Positions 53,000 to 60,311 of a stretch of 64,000 nucleotides of DNA are shown here, piece by piece. The stretch comes from Altererythrobacter sp. C41. GTDB lineage: Bacteria; Pseudomonadota; Alphaproteobacteria; Sphingomonadales; Sphingomonadaceae. The position numbers and the translations under genes are program-made. The stretch's first letter is position 1. Every line of letters starts with the position of its first letter. Under the pieces are notes generated by a model, which was not told the origin of the DNA, searched no databases, and saw only the letters and a program-made list of their open reading frames with translations. Location of the stretch: positions 1-64,000 of the forward strand of contig NZ_JAEVFE010000007.1 of the NCBI RefSeq assembly GCF_016803135.1. Reading direction: 5' to 3'.

Positions 53000-53220
53000 A
53001 AATCGCTACTCTGTTCCTGATAATCATCGAAAGGGCCGGCGGGCATCGGCAAAAGCAGCGCGTACCGGCTTGGTCTGTTACTGTGACGCCGGTGGAACCG
53101 ATACGGTCGGATGTCGCCGATCGCGACATCGGCGCGAAGGCCTGTAGCACAGCATCGTTCAGAGGCCACAATGGCGTGGTCGGCCAATTCCCGCTCACAT
53201 AGTTCCATAGAATTGATCAT
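52960..53220 (-). CDS. Possible small hypothetical protein
   Basis: The ATG at 53220 has a very good GGGGAAGG site six bases upstream and opens an 86-residue frame: MINSMELCERELADHAIVAS, then 'GLRADVAIGDIRPYRFHRRH', 'RYALLLPMPAGPFDDYQEQ'. The middle reads like a folded protein. The frame ends 40 bases inside the DUF6481 gene, which is unusual, and I know no family. A frameshift near the end would explain the overlap. Confidence 0.4.
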   Translation of the reverse strand: MINSMELCERELADHAIVASERCCATGLRADVAIGDIRPYRFHRRHSNRPSRYALLLPMPAGPFDDYQEQSSDLWQDTRNQSFRIA

Positions 53221-53440
53221 AGCGAACCTTCCCCGCGGGAGCTCGCACCGTGAACACGGCAACGGCGATGACACCGCCACCGGGATCTGGTCGGCAGGTC
53301 ACGTTCAGAGGTAAGTGCTTCGGCTCCCGGCCAACACTTGCATCGCGAGCGATCGTCCCCAACTTGAATGCCATCGCACCCCCGTTTCGAGCAAAGTGCG
53401 ACTGAGAGTTTGGCAGCTCCCGCTCCTGCGGAGATAAGCC

Positions 53441-53746
53441 GTGACCAACTCATCCCCCGAGAACACCACTACCATCGGCGCCGCTTCCCCGGCTGCGGCT
53501 GAATCAAGGCAGCCCGGCCGGACCGACTTGCGCAACACCAGAACATCCGAAGAGCGGAAGGTTCTTGCTCTGGAGATGATAGCCGATCAGCTTGCTCTGA
53601 TCCACGCCGACCTCTGCTCGATCGATGATTTTTCACGCGCCGGAGCCGGCAGCGGCGGCCCCGATTCTGGCGGCGGCGAGGCCGCGCAGGATCGCTGGGA
53701 CAACGAAGGCGGCAGCTTCACGGATGAGGCAGCCCCTCGATCCTGA
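53441..53746 (+). CDS. DNEGG-motif small protein (copy 2)
   Basis: A 101-residue protein from a GTG at 53441 with GGAG upstream. The N-terminus is serine/threonine-rich, the centre is helical ('VLALEMIADQLALIHADLCS'), and the end carries 'AAQDRWDNEGGSFTDEAAP'. The motif W-[DE]-N-E-G-G also occurs in the protein at 47331-47729 ('NWENEGGHI'). In both places the next gene downstream encodes a YRY..L..AIA.AKR protein, so the pair is conserved within this window. Function unknown. Confidence 0.6.
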   Translation: MTNSSPENTTTIGAASPAAAESRQPGRTDLRNTRTSEERKVLALEMIADQLALIHADLCSIDDFSRAGAGSGGPDSGGGEAAQDRWDNEGGSFTDEAAPRS

Positions 53747-53932
53747 CGTTACCCGCTCCGTGGAGCACACTACGCGGTGGGCGGGTATCGCTACACAAAC
53801 TTGCAGCACGCGATAGCTGAAGCGAAGCGAGCAAGACGAGCCGAGGGGCAAGGGCGAATAGATTCTTGCGGGAGCGGCTCGCCTTACTGCTGCGAGACGC
53901 TCCGATAGACAGCTCGCGATCAATTGCATGAG
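53724..53932 (+). pseudogene. YRY..L..AIA.AKR protein (copy 2), frameshifted
   Basis: An ATG at 53724 inside the end of the DNEGG gene begins MRQPLDPDVTRSVE. From about 53766 the homologous sequence continues in another frame as HYAVGGYRYTNLQHAIAEAK then RARRAEGQGRIDSC, stopping at 53930-53932. One missing base in GAGCACACTACG would join the two parts. The C-terminal motif matches the intact 53-residue protein at 47186-47347. It is either a decayed copy or an assembly error. Confidence 0.5.
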
Positions 53933-53946
53933 CGACACTTGAACTG

Positions 53947-54072
53947 TCATCTGAATCCGAAACCTTCGGCCGACAGGCGAACTCGCCGGTAGTCGATGCC
54001 GATGCGCTTGCCCAGTTCCGCAACCCCGCTGCTGAGTATCGCCCGTTCGCGCGTGTCGGCATTCTCCCACGC
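53947..54072 (-). pseudogene. 3' fragment of an unidentified gene abutting the IS3 remnant
   Basis: In this frame the minus strand reads AWENADTRERAILSSGVAEL then GKRIGIDYRRVRLSAEGFGF and ends at TGA (53947-53949). It looks like real coding sequence but has no start: it meets the IS3 OrfA fragment at about 54072, in a different frame. It is probably the tail of a gene cut by a past rearrangement. The source gene is not recognised. Confidence 0.33.
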
Positions 54073-54173
54073 ACATCCAGATCGCGCGACGCCTGGGCGA
54101 TCGTCACCCCGCGTTCGCGGACCATCCTCACCGCCTCAAGCTTGAACTCGCGGCTGAACTTCCTTCTTTGCAT
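54072..54173 (-). mobile_element. IS3-family transposase OrfA, N-terminal remnant
   Basis: The first 34 residues from an ATG at 54173 are MQRRKFSREFKLEAVRMVRE then RGVTIAQASRDLDV, the typical start of an IS3-family OrfA helix-turn-helix protein. The similarity stops abruptly at about 54072, and no OrfB, terminal repeats or target duplication can be seen nearby. This is a scrap left from an old insertion, marking the junction between the small-gene stretch and the methyltransferase block. Confidence 0.75.
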
Positions 54174-54280
54174 TGTGGACCTCCGATAGGTGGAAACACC
54201 CTATCTCGGTGTCCATCAAACCGGCAGCAGGCCACCTTTCGAGTCTCGCCCTTACGACCGCATGATGGCAGCATGCTTGC

Positions 54281-55435
54281 ATGAACCATGAAACCTTCCT
54301 TGCACTTCCTGCTGACGTGGTGCGCTTTGCCTGGTCCGCACCCATGCGTGAACTCGCTGTGAAGGTTGGTATAAGTGACGTCGGTCTCAGAAAGCTGCTG
54401 GTATCAGAGGGAGTGCCCATACCGCCACAAGGGCACTGGAACCGCGTGCATGCAGGCCGCAAGGTTGGGCCGCCGCCGCACGCCAAGCCACGAGGTCCCG
54501 GCGAAAGCGGTCGCATCCGTCTCGATCACCGCTTTCGCGACCTCGTTCCCGAAGCCGGACCGATCCCCGAAGAAGGGCCATTTGCATCCGCAGCGGTCCC
54601 TGAAGACCTAGCTGACCTCCGCGCGCTCGAGCTCAAATCGATTGGGCGGGTCGCCGCAAGCCGCGATCTGGAGCGAGCTCACCCGGCACTGCGCCAACTG
54701 CTCAAGCGCGAGGCACAGTTGCGCGAGAAGCACTCGGTCAGCAATTACTCCTGGGATCGCCCCAACTGGGACGGGCCGCTGGCGCAGCGCCAACTGCGCA
54801 TCATCAACGGTCTGTTCAAGACGCTGAGCAAGCGAGGGCACGCACCGTGGACTCGCTACAGCCAGGGCGAGCTTCAGATGTACGTGTCGATTGGCACCCG
54901 GCATTTTCAGCTGCGCTTTGGCGGGTCTGGGCACCGCGGTGGAGAGCGGGCGCCTTCGCGGGATCTCCCAGCTAACACGAAGCTGACCCTTTCGGTCGAT
55001 CACAAGTCCCGGAGCGCGCTGATCACTAGCTGGATGGACGGCGACCAGCAGCTTGAGCAGCAGATCGCATCGATCGCTGCGGACCTCATCGTCGTTGGCG
55101 AGGAGGCGTTCCGGCAGGGCCTCGTCGAACAGCGCGAGTGGGAAGAGCAACGCAGGCGCTGGGCGGACGAAGCGAGCCGCGCGGAGCTTCAAAGGCTTCA
55201 GGAGAAACGGCTAACTGACCTTGAGGAGAGCGGGACCCTCTTGCACAAGGCCGCCGAGATCCGCGCGCTGGTCGGCCAGGTCGGCGCCGCCGTTGAAAAC
55301 GGCAACCTAGCTGTGACGCCTGAGCAGCTGGCACGTTGGAAGACGTGGGCGCTCGCCCAAGCGGATAAACTCGATCCGGTGCTCACGGGTCAGGTGCTGT
55401 CGCATCTGGTCGTGCCTCAGCTTGACGATGCCTAA
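54281..55435 (+). CDS. Hypothetical protein with N-terminal helix-turn-helix-like region
   Basis: A 384-residue protein of unknown function. Residues 8-60 ('VVRFAWSAPMRELAVKVGISDVGLRKLL', 'VPIPPQGHWNRVHAGRKVG') look like an HTH followed by a conserved basic patch. The middle (about 160-260) is a beta-rich region with 'LQMYVSIGTRHFQLRFGGSG', and the rest is helical with 'REWEEQRRRWADEASRAELQR'. It could be a DNA-binding cargo protein of a mobile element. It starts 107 bases after the IS3 remnant on the opposite strand. Confidence 0.8.
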   Translation: MNHETFLALPADVVRFAWSAPMRELAVKVGISDVGLRKLLVSEGVPIPPQGHWNRVHAGRKVGPPPHAKPRGPGESGRIRLDHRFRDLVPEAGPIPEEGPFASAAVPEDLADLRALELKSIGRVAASRDLERAHPALRQLLKREAQLREKHSVSNYSWDRPNWDGPLAQRQLRIINGLFKTLSKRGHAPWTRYSQGELQMYVSIGTRHFQLRFGGSGHRGGERAPSRDLPANTKLTLSVDHKSRSALITSWMDGDQQLEQQIASIAADLIVVGEEAFRQGLVEQREWEEQRRRWADEASRAELQRLQEKRLTDLEESGTLLHKAAEIRALVGQVGAAVENGNLAVTPEQLARWKTWALAQADKLDPVLTGQVLSHLVVPQLDDA

Positions 55436-55604
55436 GATTACAAGACTGAGCCGGATTTATTCACCTGGCGACCAGGCGATCTCGCACGAGAACTCCACTT
55501 TATTCGTCGATACTGGTGGTCACCGTGACTGCGCGACAACTCGCGCGGGCGCAGGAAGGCGAAGCGCACCTCGAGTGAACTATCGGGATATTTGTCGGCG
55601 ACCA

Positions 55605-56018
55605 TCAATGGTCTTCGTCGGCCCCCTGTTTCTTACGGAACTTCTCTTGCTGAAGCGCCGCGGCGGCGCTCCATTTGTCGAGGGGCATCATGCCTGGCAC
55701 GACCAGCACCCCGCCCCCCGATGATTGAGGCTGGTTACAGCCCGCCTGCGTTCTGAGCGCGTTGAGGTGCTTGCTAGCAGCAATATCGCCCTTGGCAGCC
55801 TTTCGTTGAATTGCCATCAGCTCCAGCTCCAACATCGTCACCGACCTACCCGAAATGTCGACTTCTTCGCTTGCGACGCGCTCGAGCATTGACCGAAGAT
55901 CAACCGAAGCCTTTTGCTTCTTCGGGCGCCCAGCGGGGTTACCCGACTGTCCCTTCCTGAAGCGTGAATGCCTGGGGGGTCTGCCATAACCGACCGTGTA
56001 GTCGTCCTCATCGCTCAT
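55605..56018 (-). CDS. DUF5681 domain protein
   Basis: A 137-residue protein with the DUF5681 signature at its N-terminus: 'VGYGRPPRHSRFRKGQSGNPAGRPKK', a basic Gly/Pro-rich motif, followed by a helical part 'MLERVASEEVDISGRSVTMLELELMAIQRKAAKG'. Such proteins accompany phage-type or integrative-element methyltransferases, and the motif may bind DNA. The ATG at 56018 (MSDEDDYTVGYG) is preferred to an upstream one at 56081. It is the last gene of the minus-strand methyltransferase group. Confidence 0.85.
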   Translation of the reverse strand: MSDEDDYTVGYGRPPRHSRFRKGQSGNPAGRPKKQKASVDLRSMLERVASEEVDISGRSVTMLELELMAIQRKAAKGDIAASKHLNALRTQAGCNQPQSSGGGVLVVPGMMPLDKWSAAAALQQEKFRKKQGADEDH

Positions 56019-56144
56019 TGTGTTTCCCGAATTGCTAATGATGAACAGCGCCCGGATGGAGAAATGCGGAGCTGAAAACACTCATTCCAATTCTCGGGAA
56101 AACCCGTGAGCAGACGCGGGGCAAGCCGGTGTTGCTTCGATGCC

Positions 56145-57470
56145 CTACGCTTCCAGATCCGCAGCGAGCGCGGCGCAGTCGTCAAAGCTCACGCCGGAGC
56201 TGGCGAGAAGCGCCGTACCGTTCGTCGCCTCCTGCCACCGCCGGATGGCGACATCGACATAACGCGGATCGAGCTCGATTGCCCTCGCACGGCGCCCGGT
56301 CTGCTCAGCCGCAATGATGGTCGTTCCCGAACCTGAGAAGGCATCGAGAACAATGCCGCCGCGCCGCGAGCAATCGCGGATGGCATCTGCCACCATCGCG
56401 ACGGGCTTTACCGTCGGATGCATGGCGAGTTCCTCGTCGCGTCCTGCCTTGAGGGAATTGACGCCAGCGTAATCCCAGACGTTGGTCCGATAGCGCCCGT
56501 GCTGGCCAAGCCCGAAGTTGTTGATATGCGCCGCGCTGCCATTCTTGAAGACGAACACCAACTCGTGCTTCGACCGATAGAATGCCCCCATGCCGCCGTT
56601 GTCCTTGTTCCAGACTACGAGGTTTTTCAGCTCCGAATAGGCCGCCAGGCCGGCGACAAGCAGTTCGCCCATATGGCGCCAGTCCATACAGATGAAGTGA
56701 ATGGCACCATCGGCGCTGAATGCTGCGAGATTGCTGGCGACACGCGTGAGGAAGCCGGTGAATTCAGCCTCGCTCATTTCGCCCGAGGCCATCACGAACT
56801 CGTCGTGCTTCACCTTGCCCAGCCCGCAGATGTGGCCGTTGACCGGCACATTGTAGGGCGGATCAGTGAAGACCATCTGCGCCTTCTCGTCACCGAGGAG
56901 TCGGCGATAGACCTCCGGATCGGTCGCATCGCCACAGATGATCGCATGATCGCCGAGAAGCCAGATATCGCCGGCGCGGGTTACGACAGGCTGGCTCTTG
57001 TCGATGTCGATCGGCTGTTCTTCCGGCGCATCCGGATCGAGCGTGCTCAACAGCGCTTCGATCTCGGCCGCGTCGAAGCCGGTGAGAGCGAGCTCGAACT
57101 CTTGGTCGAGTTCGGCGATGGTCTCGAATTCCAGCGCCAGCAGCGAATTGTCCCAGCCGGCCAGCTCCGCAAGCCGGTTGTCCGCAATGACATAGGCTCG
57201 CTTCTCGGCCTCGGTCATATGCTCAAGGCGCAGTACCGGTACATGGCTCATCCCCAGAATCTTTGCCGCCTCGATGCGACCATGACCTGCGACGACCGAA
57301 TTCTTGCCGTCCACAAGCACGGGATTGGTGAAGCCAAAGCGCCTGATGCTGTCGGCAATCTGCTTCAGCTGCTTCTTCGAGTGGGTGCGTGCGTTGCGCT
57401 CGTGCGGAACGAGCTCGCCGACGGCGACGCTTTCAAGCCGCTCCGGGCTGATTATGGGCAAGTGGGACAT
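56145..57470 (-). CDS. DNA methyltransferase with N-terminal ParB-like domain (beta class, N6-adenine or N4-cytosine)
   Basis: A 441-residue two-domain protein. Residues about 10-100 are a ParB/Srx nuclease-like domain ('LVPHERNARTHSKKQLKQIADSIRRFG', 'VVAGHGRIEAAKILG', 'VIADNRLAELAGWD'). The C-terminal methyltransferase has motif IV 'MVFTDPPYNVP' near residue 200 before motif I 'VLDAFSGSGTTIIAAEQTGR' near 390, the order of beta-class enzymes. The DPPY box fits methylation of adenine N6 or cytosine N4. Such fusions are common on phages and integrative elements and are often orphan. Here a regulator and a nuclease-like gene lie close by. Confidence 0.92.
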   Translation of the reverse strand: MSHLPIISPERLESVAVGELVPHERNARTHSKKQLKQIADSIRRFGFTNPVLVDGKNSVVAGHGRIEAAKILGMSHVPVLRLEHMTEAEKRAYVIADNRLAELAGWDNSLLALEFETIAELDQEFELALTGFDAAEIEALLSTLDPDAPEEQPIDIDKSQPVVTRAGDIWLLGDHAIICGDATDPEVYRRLLGDEKAQMVFTDPPYNVPVNGHICGLGKVKHDEFVMASGEMSEAEFTGFLTRVASNLAAFSADGAIHFICMDWRHMGELLVAGLAAYSELKNLVVWNKDNGGMGAFYRSKHELVFVFKNGSAAHINNFGLGQHGRYRTNVWDYAGVNSLKAGRDEELAMHPTVKPVAMVADAIRDCSRRGGIVLDAFSGSGTTIIAAEQTGRRARAIELDPRYVDVAIRRWQEATNGTALLASSGVSFDDCAALAADLEA

Positions 57471-57537
57471 GTCAGGGTGCTCTCCTCGTCTGATGGAAAG
57501 CGCTTGATTTCAGTTGCCCGCAGGCAAAGCCCTCATA

Positions 57538-57969
57538 TTAATTTCGCGGATTATTTCGTGAGGAGAGGAGATTGCGGACGCTCTCCGGTTCCATGCCAAA
57601 GCGCTTTCCGATCATTTCGCAGAGCCGATCAGCTGGGCCGGAACTCCCGCGTAACTTTCGTTTGCCGCGGCGTTCACGCGCCATGCGCTTTTGCAAGCGG
57701 GGAAGCAGATGCTCGTAGAGCGCAACAATGTAGAGTTCCTTCAGCTCCTGTGAGCGACTTCGCCTTCTACCTCGTTTGGCGGGAAGCGGTTTCTCCAGTG
57801 CGCGGACCACATGATCCCGAAGTATATCATCTGGCACGAGCTCGGGATTTGCCTCGATGATGCGTATCAGATCCGGGTTGAGGATCTGCTCGCCTCTTTT
57901 CGCACGCCTGTGCAACCATCCGACACTCGAAGGATCGAACTGGAAATGGGGGCTGTTCGAATCGTGCAC
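57538..57969 (-). CDS. Hypothetical basic protein in the methyltransferase operon
   Basis: A 143-residue basic protein: 'GWLHRRAKRGEQILNPDLIRIIEANPELVPDDILRDHVVRAL', an arginine/lysine-rich centre ('LPAKRGRRRSRSQELKEL', 'RMARERRGKRKLRGSSG') and a C-terminal helix-turn-helix-like 'RLCEMIGKRFGMEPESVRNLL'. I know no family. It starts six bases after the XRE gene and lies before the ParB-methyltransferase gene, so it is part of that operon. DNA binding is likely but inferred. Confidence 0.72.
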   Translation of the reverse strand: MHDSNSPHFQFDPSSVGWLHRRAKRGEQILNPDLIRIIEANPELVPDDILRDHVVRALEKPLPAKRGRRRSRSQELKELYIVALYEHLLPRLQKRMARERRGKRKLRGSSGPADRLCEMIGKRFGMEPESVRNLLSSRNNPRN

Positions 57970-57975
57970 TCGAAG

Positions 57976-58191
57976 TCAGCGCTCAGAGCGACGCAGCAGC
58001 TCGCTGAGCTCGACATCGAGGCCTCGGGCAAACTTCTCCGCGAGCAAAAGCGTCGGGTTTCGGAGACCACGCTCGACACCCGAGACATAGGTCCGGTCTA
58101 TACCGGCTGCAAAGCCGAACTCTTCCTGCGACAGGCCCTTCTCCAGCCGAAGCCGGCGCACATTCGTGCCAAAGACCTGTCGAACATCCAT
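57976..58191 (-). CDS. XRE-family regulator (restriction-controller-like)
   Basis: A 71-residue single-domain Cro/C1-type HTH protein: 'FGTNVRRLRLEKGLSQEEFGFAAGIDRTYVSGVERGLRNPTL' then 'LDVELSELL'. Size and sequence resemble controller (C) proteins of restriction-modification systems, which delay nuclease expression until methylation is established. It heads the minus-strand operon and is divergent from the nuclease-like gene, with 91 bases between the starts. No clear C-box palindrome was found in that gap. Confidence 0.9.
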   Translation of the reverse strand: MDVRQVFGTNVRRLRLEKGLSQEEFGFAAGIDRTYVSGVERGLRNPTLLLAEKFARGLDVELSELLRRSER

Positions 58192-58282
58192 GCGCCGACA
58201 GGGCCGCCATTATGCCAATCGGTCTACGGACGATGAGTCACAATTTGCTCGACTTCGCAGCCGGAGGAAGCAACGTGGAGAC

Positions 58283-59173
58283 ATGGCTCCAGACGAACCC
58301 GCCTATCTTCGCTCCGCTGACCTCGAGAAAGTCCTCGAACATCGATTTGTCGCTGAGCTGACCAGCCGCCTCTGGCTTGATGGTTGCCGGGATTTTGAAG
58401 TGCTTCGTTCCGAGGTCGACACCAGCGGCTACGATCTCGTGGTCGAGGCCAGGAGCGTACTCCGGCACATCCAGCTCAAATCGATGGCAAGAGGTGGAAA
58501 AAAGCGGAGCGTGACAGTCAATATGCGCCTTGCTTCGAAGCAGGCGGGCTGCGTCATCTGGTGTGACTACAATCCGGCGACGCTTGAGCTCGGCCCGTTC
58601 CGATGGTTCGGTACACTTCCGGGTCTTGGTCTTCCGGATCCTGGCGACAAGGTCGCCAGGCATTCAAAAGGGGATGCAAACGGGTCAAAAAACCTGCGAG
58701 GCGGACATCGGGTTCTCCGCAAATCGAAATTCGTCGAGGTCCCGACACTTGGCGACCTCCTGCCCTTCCTCTTCGGCTACGATGACACCGACGAGATCAA
58801 ACTCTTGCGTCACAGCATCTGCGGCACGCTTGCAAGCACTACGCCCACCTGGCTGCAGGAGGTTTGCGCGGGTCACTTCGATAACATCCCCGAGGACCTG
58901 CAGTGGAAAGACTCGGTCGAACTCGCACATCTCGTTGAAGGATATGACCTCGCCGCACGTCTGGGTCTTGGAGACCCTTTTGAGTTCGACGAAAGGCAAC
59001 TCGCCTTCGCGCTCGAAAGTGGCAGCTGGAAAGGCGGGCCCGCGGTGCTCTGGGCGACCCTGTTTCTGGAACATCGCCGATGGCGAACTGCACCGATCGA
59101 ACCCGATCCCGGTATGCGGCTACTGTTGGATCGCCTCTGCCAACAGCTGATTGAACGGCTGAAAAGAGCATAG
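58283..59173 (+). CDS. Predicted PD-(D/E)XK nuclease-fold protein (candidate restriction endonuclease)
   Basis: A 296-residue protein without a recognised named family. Residues 14-70 show the pattern of a restriction-type nuclease core: a helix 'LEKVLEHRFVAELTSRLWLDG', then Asp46 and Asp51 in 'EVDTSGYDLVVEA' and Gln64-X-Lys66 in 'RHIQLKSMARG', as in (D/E)-Xn-QxK enzymes. The remaining part contains 'GCVIWCDYNPATLELGPFRWFG' and a helical C-terminus. The ATG at 58283 has GGAG just upstream. It is divergent from the XRE gene of the methyltransferase operon, which supports a DNA-cutting role. Activity is inferred. Confidence 0.68.
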   Translation: MAPDEPAYLRSADLEKVLEHRFVAELTSRLWLDGCRDFEVLRSEVDTSGYDLVVEARSVLRHIQLKSMARGGKKRSVTVNMRLASKQAGCVIWCDYNPATLELGPFRWFGTLPGLGLPDPGDKVARHSKGDANGSKNLRGGHRVLRKSKFVEVPTLGDLLPFLFGYDDTDEIKLLRHSICGTLASTTPTWLQEVCAGHFDNIPEDLQWKDSVELAHLVEGYDLAARLGLGDPFEFDERQLAFALESGSWKGGPAVLWATLFLEHRRWRTAPIEPDPGMRLLLDRLCQQLIERLKRA

Positions 59174-59531
59174 GCTGGGGCGGCCCTGATACGGCGCCCA
59201 CGATCCCTGTTCGCGGAGGAAACTTCCCTGATCGGTCGAGGTCGATTCCCTGTTATCAGGAGCAGGGAATTCCGAGCGGAAGACGCGGATTACCGCGCCT
59301 TTCACAGCGTAGGTAGCAGCCGGTTCGCTTCAGTTTCTGCAAATCTCCCTGCTTTCGGCCATTATCAGGGAAATGAAGGATGAGGCGGGTTCGCTCAGGA
59401 CTACGTCGCGCACCAATCACCATAATTGCTCCCGATAATCCTCGATGCCGGGCGGCGACCGGGCCCGTTGTTGCGCGCTGCGTGGCTAGGCGATAGTCGG
59501 CGCCCGGAAGCATGGCGAAAAGGGAGGAGCA
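59174..59531. repeat. Intergenic stretch with CCCTG...CAGGGA inverted motifs (element leftover)
   Basis: Several copies of a TCCCTG / CAGGGA motif lie here in both orientations: near 59206, 59228, 59250 (CCCTGTTATCAG), 59264, 59347 and 59367. They make overlapping inverted repeats across about 170 bases. I associate such stretches with leftovers downstream of transposase genes in alphaproteobacteria; the IS3 OrfA scrap at 54.1 kb may be related. Frames here are shadows. The accessory region probably ends here. Confidence 0.5.
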
Positions 59532-59771
59532 ATGATCGACCGGATGTTCTTCGCGCATCCGCGCAGTGTCGGCGAGAACTATGCCGAGCATGCGCGGATC
59601 GCGCTGGCTTTCGGCGGCAGGATGGTTTTCGCCGGCTGCAAGTGCGTGGTTCACGCAGCGATTCCGGCGCTGTTTCCTTCGGCGGCCAGCGACAGCATCC
59701 GTGAACTCAGCGGCGAGCTCGAAACGCGCCGTTCGCACGCCGGCGATCATTATCCCGACTACGTCATCTGA
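59532..59771 (+). CDS. DUF6356 family protein
   Basis: A 79-residue protein starting MIDRMFFAHPRSVGENYAEH, with 'ALAFGGRMVFAGCKCVVHAAIPALFP' as a short hydrophobic segment, matching the DUF6356 proteins of sphingomonads. GGAGGA lies before the ATG. Probably membrane-associated; function unknown. It is convergent with the DUF2147 gene. Confidence 0.85.
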   Translation: MIDRMFFAHPRSVGENYAEHARIALAFGGRMVFAGCKCVVHAAIPALFPSAASDSIRELSGELETRRSHAGDHYPDYVI

Positions 59772-59795
59772 TGCCCGCGCGCGCCGGATACACAT

Positions 59796-59832
59796 AAAAA
59801 GACGCCCGCGGCACCCATGGGCGTCGCGGGCG
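59796..59832 (-). terminator. Rho-independent terminator of the DUF2147 gene
   Basis: Read on the minus strand, CGCCCGCG (59825-59832) pairs with CGCGGGCG (59803-59810) over a 14-base loop and is followed by TCTTTTTA (ending at 59796). It lies about 50 bases after the DUF2147 stop and 25 bases beyond the convergent DUF6356 stop. Confidence 0.8.
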
Positions 59833-59882
59833 CGCAAGGGACGGATGCGACTATCGTCCCTTGTGAGGAGCCCTCGATATGC

Positions 59883-60311
59883 TCAGCGTAAGCGCGTCCA
59901 GACTTTGGTGCGGCAGAAGATCGCGGCCTTGCAGCCCTTGACCTCCAGCTTGCCGTCGCGGCGCAGGGTCAGATAGCCCTTGGCGGCTCCATCGCCCGAT
60001 TCCGGGTCGTAGACCGGGCCGCCCTGCCATTCGGCCGGACCGCCGGTGAAGCCGCGCAGCACCACGAGTCCCTTCAGCTTGCGATCCCTGAGCGACTTGT
60101 CGGGATTGCGCACGTCCCGCAGATCGGGATTTGCACGCAGCCGCGTCGCGTCGACGATCCTGCCGCACAAGGCTTCGCCGCAGCGATAGATCTCGACCCG
60201 GCCGCCTTCGCTGCCGGTCGCCCAGACACCCAGAAGCCGGCTGCCGTCCGCCGCTGCGGCCGGCGCGGATGCGGCGAGCAGGAGCCCGAGCATGACCGCA
60301 ACGGCCCTCAC
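59883..60311 (-). CDS. DUF2147 domain exported protein
   Basis: A 142-residue protein from a GTG at 60311 that overlaps the upstream gene's TGA (GTGA). The signal peptide covers residues 1-21 (ending APAAAA). The DUF2147 domain follows: 'LLGVWATGSEGGRVEIYRCGEALCGRIV', 'GLVVLRGFTGGPAEWQGGPVYDPESGDGAAKGYLTLRRDGKLEVKGC'. The cysteines may pair in the periplasm. The family is of unknown function. It is co-transcribed with the metal-dependent hydrolase. Confidence 0.9.
   Translation of the reverse strand: MRAVAVMLGLLLAASAPAAAADGSRLLGVWATGSEGGRVEIYRCGEALCGRIVDATRLRANPDLRDVRNPDKSLRDRKLKGLVVLRGFTGGPAEWQGGPVYDPESGDGAAKGYLTLRRDGKLEVKGCKAAIFCRTKVWTRLR

Noticed and set aside
41511-59531. Intact prophage
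   Set aside because: No capsid, tail, terminase, portal or lysis genes are present; the methyltransferase and DUF5681 genes alone do not make a phage.
59256-59837. 193-codon minus-strand frame
   Set aside because: Antisense to the DUF6356 gene and the CCCTG-repeat scar; such frames over this kind of leftover are often mispredicted.
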